A stretch of DNA of 64,000 bases from Arthrobacter sp. S39 (GTDB lineage: Bacteria; Actinomycetota; Actinomycetes; Actinomycetales; Micrococcaceae): positions 124,001-188,000 of the forward strand of contig NZ_SIHX01000008.1 of the NCBI RefSeq assembly GCF_004320525.1, written 5' to 3'. The position numbers and the translations under genes are program-made. Within the stretch, counting starts at the first letter, position 1; each line of letters starts with the position of its first letter. The notes beneath the pieces were generated by a model. It searched no databases, was not told the origin of the DNA, and was given only the letters and a program-made list of their open reading frames with translations. Below, one piece after another: positions 50,707-59,521 of this stretch.

Positions 50707-51017
50707 CAGCTCGAAGCATTCCGACTCTGCTGCTTGGAAGCGAAGAAGGCTGCGGCTTTTCCCAGGAACTCGTTATCCATCCGCAACTGCGCGTTCTCCC
50801 GGCGTAAACGCTCCAGCTCAGAGTTTCCCGCCTCAGCTGCCGCGGACTCCTCGGGAGCCGCCAGCCGCGCACGCTCTTGGGCAACCCACCGGCCCAGAGT
50901 CTGCTCTCCCAAGCCGAGCTCCCTGGCCACCGGCGCTACGGCCCTGTCGGTATCAATCACAAGGCGGGCAGCCTCCCGCCGATACTCCGGAGTGAATTTT
51001 CTTCGTGTCGTGCTCAC
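50706..51017 (-). CDS. IS3-family transposase OrfA
   Basis: 103-aa DNA-binding half of the IS3 transposase. RRKFTPEYRREAARLVIDTD and ELGLGEQTLGRWVAQERARL form the helix-turn-helix that binds the element ends, and ELERLRRENAQLRMDNEFLG is the leucine-zipper oligomerisation segment. The slippery heptamer GGGAAAA (plus-strand complement at 50757-50763) lies in phase near the end of orfA. The stop overlaps the orfB ATG as TGATG. Confidence 0.95.
   Translation of the reverse strand: MSTTRRKFTPEYRREAARLVIDTDRAVAPVARELGLGEQTLGRWVAQERARLAAPEESAAAEAGNSELERLRRENAQLRMDNEFLGKAAAFFASKQQSRNASS
50757..50763 (-). promoter_or_regulatory. Programmed -1 frameshift heptamer G-GGA-AAA
   Basis: Read on the minus strand, the orfA frame is CTG GGA AAA GCC, giving the X-XXY-YYZ heptamer G GGA AAA. 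A -1 slip here enters the orfB frame, which stays open through RFQAAESECFELMEAEKA, so an OrfAB fusion transposase is predicted. Confidence 0.7.
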
Positions 51018-52215
51018 AAGAACACCTTCCCGCAGAACCCAAGGATCCCGCTACTTCAGGTGTCCACCAACAGAGGCTAACCCCAGTCCACGACCAAAAG
51101 GACCTTGATGGCATCGCCCGGGCCTACGACCCGCGGGTCGGTATGTTAGGTGCCTCCTATGGCGGTGCGATCCAGTTTGCAGCGGCAAGCGTCGACCATC
51201 GCATCGATGCGATCATTCCCATCGACACGTGGAACGGTCTGCCCTCCGCACTCGCTCCGAACAGCACCGCCCAGACTGCGGGTGTCACAGCCTCCACTCC
51301 GGGAGCGGCGAAGTCTGTCTGGCTTGCCAGGCTGTTCGCAGTAGCAGAAAAGAGTTACCTCACTAGTCCAGTGGATCCGTCGACCATTGATTCCTGCCCT
51401 GGCTGACCGACGTCTTCTGCTCGGCGGTCAACTCCGGTCTTGCGACGGGCTACTTCCCACCGGACGTTACGGGCGCTCTCGAACGCATCTCGGTGGCCTC
51501 CTTCTACTCAAGCATCAAAGGCACCGGCGATGCTGGTCCAGGGAGAACACGACTCCTTGTTCCCGCTCAACCAGGCCGTTGCCACGTACCAGGCCCTGAA
51601 GAGGCTAGGCACACCGGTGAAGATGATGTGGATCTCACATGGCCATGACAGCACCAGCATGGACGCTCCCGGAGAGCTCACAAAGAGCAACCCCAGTTTC
51701 ACTACCGACTACGTCATGGTCCGCTTCGCTTACTGGTTCGACCACTACCTCAAGGGAGGCCCGAAAAATACAGGGCCCGAGTTCGAGTACATGCGCGACT
51801 GGGTCGCCTTCGCCGGCTCGGCCGCCCCGCCTACGGCAGCGCATCCTCCTACCCAGTGGCGAACGCCCTCAACCTATATCTGGCGGGCAGCGGAACACTC
51901 GCCTCCAACCCGGACGCTGTAGTGAATGGCACACAAGAATGCCTCGCACCTGCAGCCGGCGTCCCCACCTCCATCGAACCGCTCAACGCAAGCAATGCCG
52001 CCTCCACACTGGCAGGCGGGCACCGATACCCGCACCGAAAGCAGATGTCCCAGGCACAACGGCCACATGGACGACCCCGACAGGAGCCCCTGCCGTCGTG
52101 CGCGATCTCGCCGGCAGGGCCCTCCCTGGCTGCTGCCCGCAGTCGGGCCGCCGCAACACCGCGCGGACGCTCGCCTCCGGCAAGGCGGTTGATCCGGCCC
52201 GCCATAACTTCTAGA

Positions 52216-52506
52216 CCACGGTAAAAATTGAAATTTCGGCTCAGGGCTCCGAGTGGATGAATCGACTCGAGGAGGACACCCGAGGGACCGTGGCTGTACC
52301 AGCAACGCGCGCAGTTCAAAAAATTTGGCATGTTCGTCGCGCATCGTGAAGATGGCGTTGATGCTTGCGGAACCGCCCGGAGACAAGGGGCAGCGGGAAC
52401 CGCCCTGTCGGGAGCGCCACATGGCTGGCTGATCCGACAAACTGCAGCCGGGGTGACTATCGATGCGACAGTCACCCCGACTGCTTTTTCCCACCGCCGT
52501 TGCTTC
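52216..52506. other. Gap between the broken hydrolase and the esterase gene
   Basis: About 290 bp between the last recognisable hydrolase piece and the stop of the PHB-depolymerase-type gene. It contains GTGACTATCGATGCGACAGTCAC-like symmetry near 52450-52476 (arms GTGACT/AGTCAC), a possible terminator of the minus-strand esterase. Confidence 0.35.
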
Positions 52507-53586
52507 TTATCCGCGGCGCTGGTGTGATTTGAAGAAGTCCCACATCGTCTGGGATGCGTTGATCTCCGGGGTCGAGTAACCGGCGCCGTAGGCTTCGAAG
52601 GGAACAGCGCTGCCCGGCCAGGTGTGGCCACCATTGGCAACTTCGTAGAGCACTACGTCGGCCTGCTTCGAGCACTTGCTCCAGGTGTACTGCTTGACGT
52701 CGGGGCTGTACTGGGTGACAACAGGACCTACACGACAATCGTTCAAGTGAGCCCATTCCTGCGCGGCGGCCTGCGTGCTGTAACCCCAGCGCGGATCGGT
52801 ATTGCCCTGATACGGATTGACCGGATCCGCGGTGCCATGGAAGGTCACCACCGCAACCGGATGAGTCGGCTCGCAGGTGCCCGGCGCGGGCACCAAATAG
52901 TCCGGCGCGGCGCTGCGTCCTGCACGAAGCCCGGCCACCGGTGCGATGGCCGCGAAAACATCGGATGCCTCGCATGCCAGTGCTGATGCCATGCGCCCAC
53001 CACCGGAATAACCGGTCGCGTACACCCGGCGTCCATCCACGCACGCGGCACCGTCTATCTGTTTGACTACGGCTCGTAGGAACGCCACATCATCACGTGC
53101 GTCAGGGGATGGCAAATTGCCCAGCGTGAGTGGGACCCCCGGCACGTTCCATCCCCAGGTGGCTCCGGATGGTCCATCTGCTGCGAAGGGAATGTTCCCC
53201 TCCGGGGTGGCGACGATGAAGCCTTCCGCATCTGCGATCTCCGCGAGTCCGGATACGTAGGACTGTGAGGCGGCATTGCTATCGGACCCATGGAGGTCAA
53301 GCACAAGGGGGAGCTGCTTATGCGAAGGAGCGGAGGGCACGTGCACCTGCACGTTGAACGGCTCACCGCCGAAATCCACCACAAAGTTGGAGCTGCCGAT
53401 GGGTAAGGCACGGGTGCACGCCGACGGGCCGTTGCCCGCAGGTTGCCCGGCGCTCGAGGCAGGGGCAGCGGTGGCAGCGGGCACGGTGAGCAGACTCCCG
53501 ATGGAGACGGCGACGGCTACCGTCGCACTGACGAGCGCTTTGCGTGCCGCTGACCCCCGTGTGAGGGATATTTTCCGAACCGACAT
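52507..53586 (-). CDS. Secreted esterase, PHB depolymerase type
   Basis: 359-aa secreted esterase from ATG 53586, chosen because AAAGGAGATCAT precedes it. The signal peptide (KALVSATVAVAVSIGSLLTV-PAATAAP) directs it outside. LPLVLDLHGSDSNAASQSYV is the oxyanion region, ATGYSGGGRMASALACEA carries the nucleophile Ser, TFHGTADPVNPYQGN the Asp and EVANGGHTWPG the His. Related enzymes cleave polyhydroxybutyrate, feruloyl or acetyl-xylan esters. The divergent neighbour is only a promoter and transporter-gene fragment. Confidence 0.88.
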   Translation of the reverse strand: MSVRKISLTRGSAARKALVSATVAVAVSIGSLLTVPAATAAPASSAGQPAGNGPSACTRALPIGSSNFVVDFGGEPFNVQVHVPSAPSHKQLPLVLDLHGSDSNAASQSYVSGLAEIADAEGFIVATPEGNIPFAADGPSGATWGWNVPGVPLTLGNLPSPDARDDVAFLRAVVKQIDGAACVDGRRVYATGYSGGGRMASALACEASDVFAAIAPVAGLRAGRSAAPDYLVPAPGTCEPTHPVAVVTFHGTADPVNPYQGNTDPRWGYSTQAAAQEWAHLNDCRVGPVVTQYSPDVKQYTWSKCSKQADVVLYEVANGGHTWPGSAVPFEAYGAGYSTPEINASQTMWDFFKSHQRRG

Positions 53587-53700
53587 ATGATCTCCTTTGG
53601 TCACGCGATGTATGTGAATGTCAATCAAGGCGGGCGCAGAGGTGCATGAGCTGGCTCATGACATTGAGGTCCAGCGGAAAAGACCCGACAATTTGCATGC

Positions 53701-53717
53701 TTGATTTTATAAATCAA
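53701..53717. promoter_or_regulatory. AT-rich 17-bp palindrome
   Basis: Arms TTGATTT and AAATCAA flank TAT. It lies 115 bp upstream of the esterase start and 7 bp from the TTGCGCGCGCTA-type promoter copy. A likely regulator binding site in an otherwise GC-rich sequence. Confidence 0.45.
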
Positions 53718-53724
53718 TCAAAAC

Positions 53725-53752
53725 TTGCGCGCGCTAGTCCTGAAGGTACGCT
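53725..53752 (+). promoter_or_regulatory. Orphan copy of the rhamnoside-locus promoter/operator
   Basis: TTGCGCGCGCTA at 53725-53736 followed by TACGCT at 53747-53752. The stretch 53723-53850 resembles the promoter and 5' coding part of the transporter gene at 60815-60960 almost base for base in several blocks. Confidence 0.6.
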
Positions 53753-53799
53753 CTCCTGAGCCAGCTGACAACCGTGCGTTCTTCCCAAACAGCTTGACG

Positions 53800-53880
53800 A
53801 TGAAGTCTTCGATGGACACACAGCCAGGCGATCTTCCCGCCGCATCGCAACCTCTCAGGCGACGTTTGTTGTCGGAATGA
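53800..53880 (+). pseudogene. 5' fragment of a GPH/MelB-like transporter gene
   Basis: From ATG 53800 the frame reads MKSSMDTQPGDLPAASQPLR and stops at TGA 53878-53880. It parallels the intact transporter start at 60909 (MAIRPGDLPAAPQPLPTAPG), including the second in-frame ATG. Only about 20 codons remain. It is a copy of the gene start left after a deletion. Confidence 0.65.
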
Positions 53881-55040
53881 TCGTGTGTAGAGCCTGGTCT
53901 TCGTCCGTGTCCAACGATTTCGTCCGATTCCCCTGCCAGCCTCCTACGCGTCCTAGTTAAAGCCGAAAAAGGGAAATTCCGCCAACCTGGGGGTTTCTCG
54001 ACCTGCCCGCCTCCCCACGCGGATAGTCGCGCCCCACCTGTTGTCAAACACCCAGCGTTCGACCTTGTCTGCGCCTGCCGTTCCTACCCACGAAGAAGGC
54101 TTGGGCCGGGAGGACTGTGACAGCAGACAGGTCGTTGGCTGCGAAGACAAAAGGCGGTCAGCTCAAGGGAGGACATTTAACGGGACAGCCATGTCTCGCG
54201 CCCGGAGTTTCGCCTTGCTTTGCTCCAATGTACCGGCACCCCAAAACTCATACGCGTGAGATCGGTGCCAGTGTCGGGTCACCCGCAGTGGGCGGCCTGT
54301 TCGTAAGCCGTCTCACCGAAGCCTCGGCACGAGAAGTCATGACGCCGGCAGCTCTGCCCCAGTTGCACACTCTTCTCCCAATCGAAAAGGCCGGGTGGTC
54401 GCTAATAGGCGCTGAACCAACGACGGTCACGACAACGGAGCCAGGACCACCAGCATCTGAGGGACCGCCCCTGGCAGGCGGTCCCTCAGATCGTTCATAC
54501 GGCCTGATGCTTGTCTTGTGAGGAACGGGGATTCCAGTCCTGTGCGCTGATATTCGCCGCGGTTACGTCGTCGTCATACACCCCGATTCCCGTCATCCCC
54601 GCGTGCGCCTCCGCCCCCGCGATGCGCTGTCGTGTTTAATTCCTGCCGGGCCGGGCCCCATAGGAGCCGAGCCCTGAGCCTTTGCAAGCGTCACCGGCGC
54701 GTCAAGCCCTGGCGAGCCAGCCGTCACCTCCATCGTCGCCGCTCGTGTGTCCGGTTAGGCTGGACGGCCACAAACACTTTCCGGTATGCATCGAATTCAT
54801 CAAAGAGCACGGCCGCTTCAGGCGCGCAAGCCACCATCACGCCCGGTCGTGCCGCAACCCGCACGACTGGAGGGAGGTAGGGCACGTCCTGGCGACGTTG
54901 TTGGTCCTAGACGTTCCGTCTGTCGCAACCCTCTGCGCGCGGGGGACAGTACATCGCCCGCTGCTAGCTGACCACGGCCACTACGAGGTCGACTCAGGAG
55001 CACCCGCTACGCCCGGGTGTGAGAAATTTCACGTCTTAAC
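53881..55040. other. Long gene-poor stretch with one strong hairpin
   Basis: About 1.16 kb without a recognised gene. Open frames (for example 54117-54521 and 54682-55053) are not family-like. A perfect 13-bp stem, CTGAGGGACCGCC (54457-54469) with GGCGGTCCCTCAG (54477-54489), has a 7-base loop but no T-run. The stretch probably holds decayed genes next to the transporter fragment at 53800-53880. Confidence 0.4.
54457..54489. terminator. Perfect 13-bp hairpin
   Basis: CTGAGGGACCGCC and GGCGGTCCCTCAG pair without mismatch around a 7-base loop. ATCGTTCATA follows, so the U-tract is absent. It may be a leftover terminator or a mobile repeat. Confidence 0.45.
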
Positions 55041-55069
55041 TTGCGCGCGCTAACTGGCGTCCGTATAGT
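55041..55069 (+). promoter_or_regulatory. Promoter with overlapping operator for the ABC/rhamnosidase locus
   Basis: TTGCGC (55041-55046) and TATAGT (55064-55069) are separated by 17 bp, a good sigma-70-type promoter. The -35 hexamer is part of TTGCGCGCGCTA (55041-55052), one base from the palindrome at 55087-55098. The binding-protein gene starts 99 bp downstream. Confidence 0.65.
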
Positions 55070-55086
55070 CGGATGAGCTACGCAGA

Positions 55087-55098
55087 TAGCGCGCGCTA
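55087..55098. promoter_or_regulatory. Perfect operator palindrome TAGCGCGCGCTA
   Basis: 12-bp perfect palindrome lying 18 bp downstream of the -10 element. The same core occurs at 55041-55052, 53725-53736 and 60819-60830, consistent with a LacI-type repressor bound on both sides of the transcription start. Confidence 0.65.
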
Positions 55099-55167
55099 GC
55101 GTGTGCGTACATCGCGCGACGCCGACGGCCTCGCCGGTAGCCATCCAAAGCAGACAAGGAAGTCAAC

Positions 55168-56694
55168 GTGAACATGAGATACAGGCGTCTCGCGGCGGTT
55201 GTTGCCGCTGTTACAGCGCTCGCGCTCGGAGGATGTTCCTCCACAGGTGACACCGGACCAGATGCAAATAAATCCGCGATTAAGACGCTTCGGTTGCCAC
55301 TCTCAACCGCGCCCGGGAACTTCCAGATCGGGAACTGGCCAGGCGGCGAGGCCTACATGTTCCTCTCGGTGTACGACACCCTTGTCGGTCGCGGCCTCGA
55401 CGGAAGCGTCGTCCCTGCGGTTGCAGAGTCGTGGAAATACTCGGAGGACCAGAAGACACTGACGTTCAAGATTCGTGAGGGTATGACCTTCACAGACGGG
55501 GAGCCCGTCGACGCCAATGCGGTTGTGGCCTCGCTCGAGGTGGCCAGAACAGGCCCCGCCTCGGCCAGTTCCCTTACAAAGATCGCCGGTGTGGAAGCTC
55601 CGGATGAGTCAACTGTGGTCCTGGACCTGTCTGAACCGGATGCGGCGCTACTTCCCATCCTGAGCAGCAATATCGGGGGCATCGGTTCTCCGAAGGTACT
55701 CACCGATGAGAGCTCGAAGCTAAAGCCCGTCGGATCCGGACCCTACGTCATCGATGACGCTGCAACCACAGTTGGCGCTGTCTACACCCTGAAACGCAAC
55801 CCTGGCTACTGGAACTCCAAGGCATACCCTTACGACACCGTTGAGTTCCGTGTGATCGAAGACCCGGTTGCACAGCAGAACGCGATGCAGGCCGGCCAGC
55901 TGGATTTCGTCAACATCTCCGCTGACCAGAGGAGCCAGTTTCCTGAGGACAAGTTCACCGTTGGAGAAGGCACACCATCGGGTATCGCCGCGCTGTGGTT
56001 GATCGACCGAAACGGGGACATCATTCCCGCACTGAAAGACAAGCGCGTCCGCCAGGCAATTAACATGGCGTTCGATCGATCACTGATCGCGAAGTCTCTC
56101 GGTGAAGGCGGCACCTACCCCTCCAATCAGTTGGTGAGTCCACGCGGCAAGGTCTTCAGTGAAGATCTTTTGAAGGTCAATGACTACGATCCCAAACAAG
56201 CCAAAGCGCTTCTGGCCGAAGCCGGCTACGCCGACGGGTTTGAGATGAAAATGCCCAGCACTGCCCTGACGACGACCTACGAGTCAGCGATCGCGCAGGC
56301 GCTCGGTGATATTGGCATCACAGTGACGTGGGAACCCATCCAGTTCCAGGATCTGTTCCCCAAGATTTTTGCGGGTAACTACGGTGCGTACTTCTTCTAC
56401 AACGGCCTCACAAGCAATGATGCCCAGGACTTGGCGGGAAGCCTGGTCGGAATCTTCAACCCCTCCAACAACACGTCTCCCGAGTTGACCGAGCTTATGA
56501 AGGCTGCGAACAGCGCACCTATTGAGAAACAGGCCGATGCATTCCGAGCGGTCAACGAGTACCTGGTAGAGGATGGCTGGGCTGCACCGATCGGCTACAC
56601 CTCGGGGTTCTACGCCACGACGAAGGATGTCAAGTACACCCCGCCCTTGGTAAATGGACAGACTGTCCTGCCCTTCGCCCCGGCAGGTTCATAG
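55168..56694 (+). CDS. ABC transporter substrate-binding lipoprotein (family 5)
   Basis: 508-aa family 5 solute-binding protein starting at GTG 55168 behind AAGGAAG (ATG 55174 is two codons further). The signal ends in the lipobox LALGGC (about residue 23), so the mature protein is lipid-anchored. Family motifs are YDTLVGRGLDGSVVPAVAES, REGMTFTDGEPVDANAVVAS and DKRVRQAINMAFDRSLIAKS. It is first in an operon with peptide-type permeases and ATPases; with a GH78 enzyme nearby it probably binds a rhamnose-bearing glycoside or oligosaccharide. Such use of peptide-type systems for sugars is known but not proved here. Confidence 0.92.
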   Translation: MNMRYRRLAAVVAAVTALALGGCSSTGDTGPDANKSAIKTLRLPLSTAPGNFQIGNWPGGEAYMFLSVYDTLVGRGLDGSVVPAVAESWKYSEDQKTLTFKIREGMTFTDGEPVDANAVVASLEVARTGPASASSLTKIAGVEAPDESTVVLDLSEPDAALLPILSSNIGGIGSPKVLTDESSKLKPVGSGPYVIDDAATTVGAVYTLKRNPGYWNSKAYPYDTVEFRVIEDPVAQQNAMQAGQLDFVNISADQRSQFPEDKFTVGEGTPSGIAALWLIDRNGDIIPALKDKRVRQAINMAFDRSLIAKSLGEGGTYPSNQLVSPRGKVFSEDLLKVNDYDPKQAKALLAEAGYADGFEMKMPSTALTTTYESAIAQALGDIGITVTWEPIQFQDLFPKIFAGNYGAYFFYNGLTSNDAQDLAGSLVGIFNPSNNTSPELTELMKAANSAPIEKQADAFRAVNEYLVEDGWAAPIGYTSGFYATTKDVKYTPPLVNGQTVLPFAPAGS

Positions 56695-56706
56695 AAACAT
56701 CAGTTA

Positions 56707-56735
56707 GGTGGCGTGGAGCGTCGCTCCACGCCACC
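56707..56735 (+). promoter_or_regulatory. Very strong hairpin between binding-protein and permease genes
   Basis: Perfect 13-bp stem, GGTGGCGTGGAGC (56707-56719) with GCTCCACGCCACC (56723-56735), and a 3-base loop, with no U-tract. Stems of this kind shield the binding-protein mRNA from 3' decay and set its higher level over the permeases; that role is inferred. Confidence 0.65.
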
Positions 56736-56753
56736 CTTCATAGGAGCGAATGA

Positions 56754-57695
56754 ATGTTCTCTTTCATGATTCGGCGATTAGGGCATGGCGTGGTCTTGAT
56801 CCTCATCGTTACTGCAATCACGTTCTTTCTTACGTACGGCGCGGGTATCCCTGTAGCCACCAACATCCTCGGTAAGAACGCAACACCTGAAGCAATCGCC
56901 AAGTTGGAAGCCCAGCTGGGCCTTGACCTTCCAATGGGTCAGCAGTACCTCAACTGGCTTATCAATGCGGTGCAGGGGGATTTGGGCCGGTCGTATTTCT
57001 CGAATGAACCCGTGGTGGATGCCATGGCAACGCGGCTGCCGGTCACGCTGTCCATAGTCTTCGTCGCTGCCGCCCTCATGCTGATCCTCAGCACAATCCT
57101 CGGGGTGGCCTCGGCCGCACGTCCGGGCATCCTTGACAACATCCTGCAATTCATCTCGGTAATTACCTTCATTTTCCCGACATTGATCCTCGGTCTCGGA
57201 ATGGTATTTCTCTTCGCGGTCTCCTTGAAATGGGTTCCAGCAGTCGGCTATACGGACCTGAGTGATTCGCCAACGCGTTGGTTCGCGGGAGTCATTCTGC
57301 CCGCCATCGTCCTGGCAATCGGCGGGATTGCAGCCCTCGCCGCCCAAATCCGCGGTTCGATGATCGACGAGCTTGAAAAGGACTACATCAGGACGTTGCG
57401 CAGTAGAGGAGTGCCCGAACGCTCACTGTTGTTGAAGCACGCACTGCGAAACGCTGCCAGCCCAGCCTTCACCACCTTCTCCCTTCAATTCATCGGCATG
57501 TTTGGAGCAGCTCTCTTCGCCGAGAAAATTTTCGCTCTGCCGGGGTATGGAACATATGGCTACCAAGCGACCGTCACCGGAGACCTTCCTGCGCTCCTTG
57601 GCGCATCCCTCTTCGGAATCCTTATCGTCGTTGTTGTCAACCTCCTGGTCGATCTTGCCAACGGCTGGCTCAACCCCAAAGCGAGGCTCACATGA
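56754..57695 (+). CDS. ABC transporter permease (DppB-like)
   Basis: 313-aa permease of the peptide/oligosaccharide importer. The start SFMIRRLGHGVVLILIVTAI-TFFLTYG and KLEAQLGLDLPMGQQYLNWL are DppB-type. The late FSLQFIGMFGAALFAEKIFA-LPGYGTYG precedes the last helices. The coupling loop is ELEKDYIRTLRSRGVPERSL. The stop overlaps the start of the next gene by 4 bp. Confidence 0.93.
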   Translation: MFSFMIRRLGHGVVLILIVTAITFFLTYGAGIPVATNILGKNATPEAIAKLEAQLGLDLPMGQQYLNWLINAVQGDLGRSYFSNEPVVDAMATRLPVTLSIVFVAAALMLILSTILGVASAARPGILDNILQFISVITFIFPTLILGLGMVFLFAVSLKWVPAVGYTDLSDSPTRWFAGVILPAIVLAIGGIAALAAQIRGSMIDELEKDYIRTLRSRGVPERSLLLKHALRNAASPAFTTFSLQFIGMFGAALFAEKIFALPGYGTYGYQATVTGDLPALLGASLFGILIVVVVNLLVDLANGWLNPKARLT

Positions 57696-59521
57696 CAGTC
57701 CCCGAACGCCAGGCAACCCTCGATGCAAATCACGTTGAAGAACGTCGCAAAGGATCGTTTGCCCGTATGCTCAGAAACCCACTTGGCCTAGGGGCACTTG
57801 TCCTTCTGACCGCCGTGGTCATGCTCGGGTTACTGGAACCTGTGCTGAGCGCGCACGACCCAAATTTCAGTTCCCTGACGGCGGTCAACACACCGCCTTT
57901 CTCCCCGGACTACTTACTCGGTGCTGACCAGTACGGACGCGACATCTGGTCACGCAGTCTGGTCGCAATCAACGTCTCCGTCATTTCAGGGCTGCTCGGG
58001 GCAGGTGTGGCAGTATCCATCGGTACGGTGTTCGGGCTCATTTCCGGCTATGTAGCCAAACGCACAGACGCAGCCTTGTCCTGGCTGTTCAACCTGGTCA
58101 TGACCTTCCCGGCACTGATCCTTGTCATGATTCTCTACCCCATCACCGGCGGCGACTACAAGATCATGATGGGCGTCTTCGGGATCTTCATCTCGGCTGG
58201 CATTTTCCGTCTGGTCCGCAATCTCGTCCTCGGCGTGCGGAACGAACTATACGTGGACGCCGCGCGCGTAGCGGGGCTCTCCAACGTCCGCATCCTTTCC
58301 CGTCACGTTCTCTACGCCGTTCGAGGCCCCATCATCATCGCCTCCGCGTTTCTCGCCGTCGCCTCCATTGGCATCCAGGCAGGCCTGGCATTCCTTGGGC
58401 TAGGGTCCAGCCAGCTACCGAGCTTCGGCTTGATGGCGGGAGCTGCGTTCTTGAACATTTACCAGCATCCAATTCAGATGCTCTGGCCCTCCCTCTTCCT
58501 GGCCGTCATGACCGGCGCTTTAGTGATGCTCGCCAACGCCTACCGGGACTCCCTCGCAGCTCCAAACGCCGTACCCAAGAAGCCGCGCACGCACACAGTA
58601 GTGCCGCCAATAGAAGAGACTGGTGCCACTGATAGCGCTGCAAGCATTGATGGCAACCAGGATCAAGCCAGAAGCAAAGGCAACCTGCTGACGGTTCGAA
58701 ATCTTCGAGTCGAGTATCCGCAGGCCGATGGCACCTACAGGAGTGTCGTCAAAGGAGTGTCGTTGGACGTCAACCTGGGTGAAGTCGTGGGTGTCGTCGG
58801 AGAATCCGGGTCAGGAAAGACCCAGACAGCCTTCTCCATTCTCGGCCTATTGCCCCGCCAAGCCCGGGTCAGCGCCGATTTACTCGAAATTGCAGGCGAA
58901 CCGATTTCCGCGCAGGATGACCGCACACTACGGCGCATGCGGGGCAGTGCCCTTGCATACATTCCCCAGGAGCCTATGTCGAACCTGGATCCGTCCTTCA
59001 CCGTCGGTAGCCAACTCATAGAACCCCTGACAGCTGGTATGTCGAAGAAAGAAGCGCGGGCCACCATTCTGGCCCTGCTGGCTCGGGTCGGCATTCCCGA
59101 TCCTCTACGAACCTTCAAGTCCTACCCTCATCAGATATCCGGTGGCATGGCCCAACGCGTCCTTATCGCCGGGGCTGTTTCATCGCGGCCAAAGCTGCTC
59201 ATCGCTGACGAACCCACCACTGCCCTGGACGTGACGGTGCAAGCTGAGATCCTTGACCTTCTGCGTGATCTCCAAGGCGAGTTCGGCATGGGAGTCCTCT
59301 TGGTAACGCACAACTTCGGGGTTGTCGCCGATCTCTGCAATCGAGTGGTTGTTATGAAGGACGGGGAAATGGTGGAGTCGGGCGACGTGAGATCTATCTT
59401 CCACGCGCCGTCCAAGGAATATACCCAACAACTCATCGCCGCGATTCTGGATGAGAACACGACCCGCTCTGACCCGCCCGCAGCGGCGCCGTCTGCACTG
59501 AACAAGGAGCATGCTCGATGA
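57692..59521 (+). CDS. Fused ABC permease (DppC-like) and ATPase (DppD-like)
   Basis: 609-aa fusion. Residues 1-290 are a DppC-type permease (LLGADQYGRDIWSRSLVAIN; coupling motif ELYVDAARVAGLSNVRIL). A hydrophilic linker follows at about 291-330. Residues 331-609 form the ATPase ([31 protein letters not shown]), which lacks the Cys-rich Dpp tail. Such permease-ATPase fusions occur in actinobacterial peptide-type importers. The partner ATPase is encoded immediately downstream with a 4-bp overlap. Confidence 0.93.
   Translation: MTVPERQATLDANHVEERRKGSFARMLRNPLGLGALVLLTAVVMLGLLEPVLSAHDPNFSSLTAVNTPPFSPDYLLGADQYGRDIWSRSLVAINVSVISGLLGAGVAVSIGTVFGLISGYVAKRTDAALSWLFNLVMTFPALILVMILYPITGGDYKIMMGVFGIFISAGIFRLVRNLVLGVRNELYVDAARVAGLSNVRILSRHVLYAVRGPIIIASAFLAVASIGIQAGLAFLGLGSSQLPSFGLMAGAAFLNIYQHPIQMLWPSLFLAVMTGALVMLANAYRDSLAAPNAVPKKPRTHTVVPPIEETGATDSAASIDGNQDQARSKGNLLTVRNLRVEYPQADGTYRSVVKGVSLDVNLGEVVGVVGESGSGKTQTAFSILGLLPRQARVSADLLEIAGEPISAQDDRTLRRMRGSALAYIPQEPMSNLDPSFTVGSQLIEPLTAGMSKKEARATILALLARVGIPDPLRTFKSYPHQISGGMAQRVLIAGAVSSRPKLLIADEPTTALDVTVQAEILDLLRDLQGEFGMGVLLVTHNFGVVADLCNRVVVMKDGEMVESGDVRSIFHAPSKEYTQQLIAAILDENTTRSDPPAAAPSALNKEHAR

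Larger units (their letters stand above)
49792..51085 (-). mobile_element. Intact IS3-family insertion sequence, 1294 bp
   Basis: Ends are imperfect inverted repeats sharing TGGGGTT, CC and GTGGACA at matching spacing (left from 49792, right end at 51085). Flanks carry a 4-bp target duplication, GTCC, at 49788-49791 and 51086-51089. The element has orfA and orfB overlapping by 1 bp and a slippery heptamer. Removing it with one GTCC copy restores a continuous frame in the host hydrolase gene, so both ends and the insertion site are firm. Confidence 0.9.
49132..52215 (+). pseudogene. Secreted S15/CocE-type hydrolase, broken by IS3 insertion and frameshifts
   Basis: Remains of a secreted X-Pro dipeptidyl-peptidase (S15/CocE)-like hydrolase. 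The signal peptide TVTKVVAMVTAGLLVAGTAV-PAAHAD is encoded near 49330-49410. After a frameshift near 49430 comes DIIGDLYLPYASRTKRVPAL and MTNGWGNSRDTQDPANLAMV. At 49791 an IS3 element interrupts codons for NVVVHDQKDLDG; the gene resumes at 51086 with RAYDPRVGMLGASYGGA, which has the Ser nucleophile. Further frameshifts occur near 51400, 51530, 51830 and 52010. Late pieces include MLVQGEHDSLFPLNQA and YPVANALNLYLAGSGTLA. The gene was already decaying or decayed after the insertion. Confidence 0.75.

Noticed and set aside
52472..53044. 190-codon minus-strand frame over the esterase gene
   Set aside because: A shadow frame of the PHB-depolymerase-type esterase, which has clear catalytic motifs.
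54117..54521. 134-codon plus-strand frame in the gene-poor stretch
   Set aside because: Mixed composition, no motif or ribosome site; its end coincides with the hairpin at 54457-54489.
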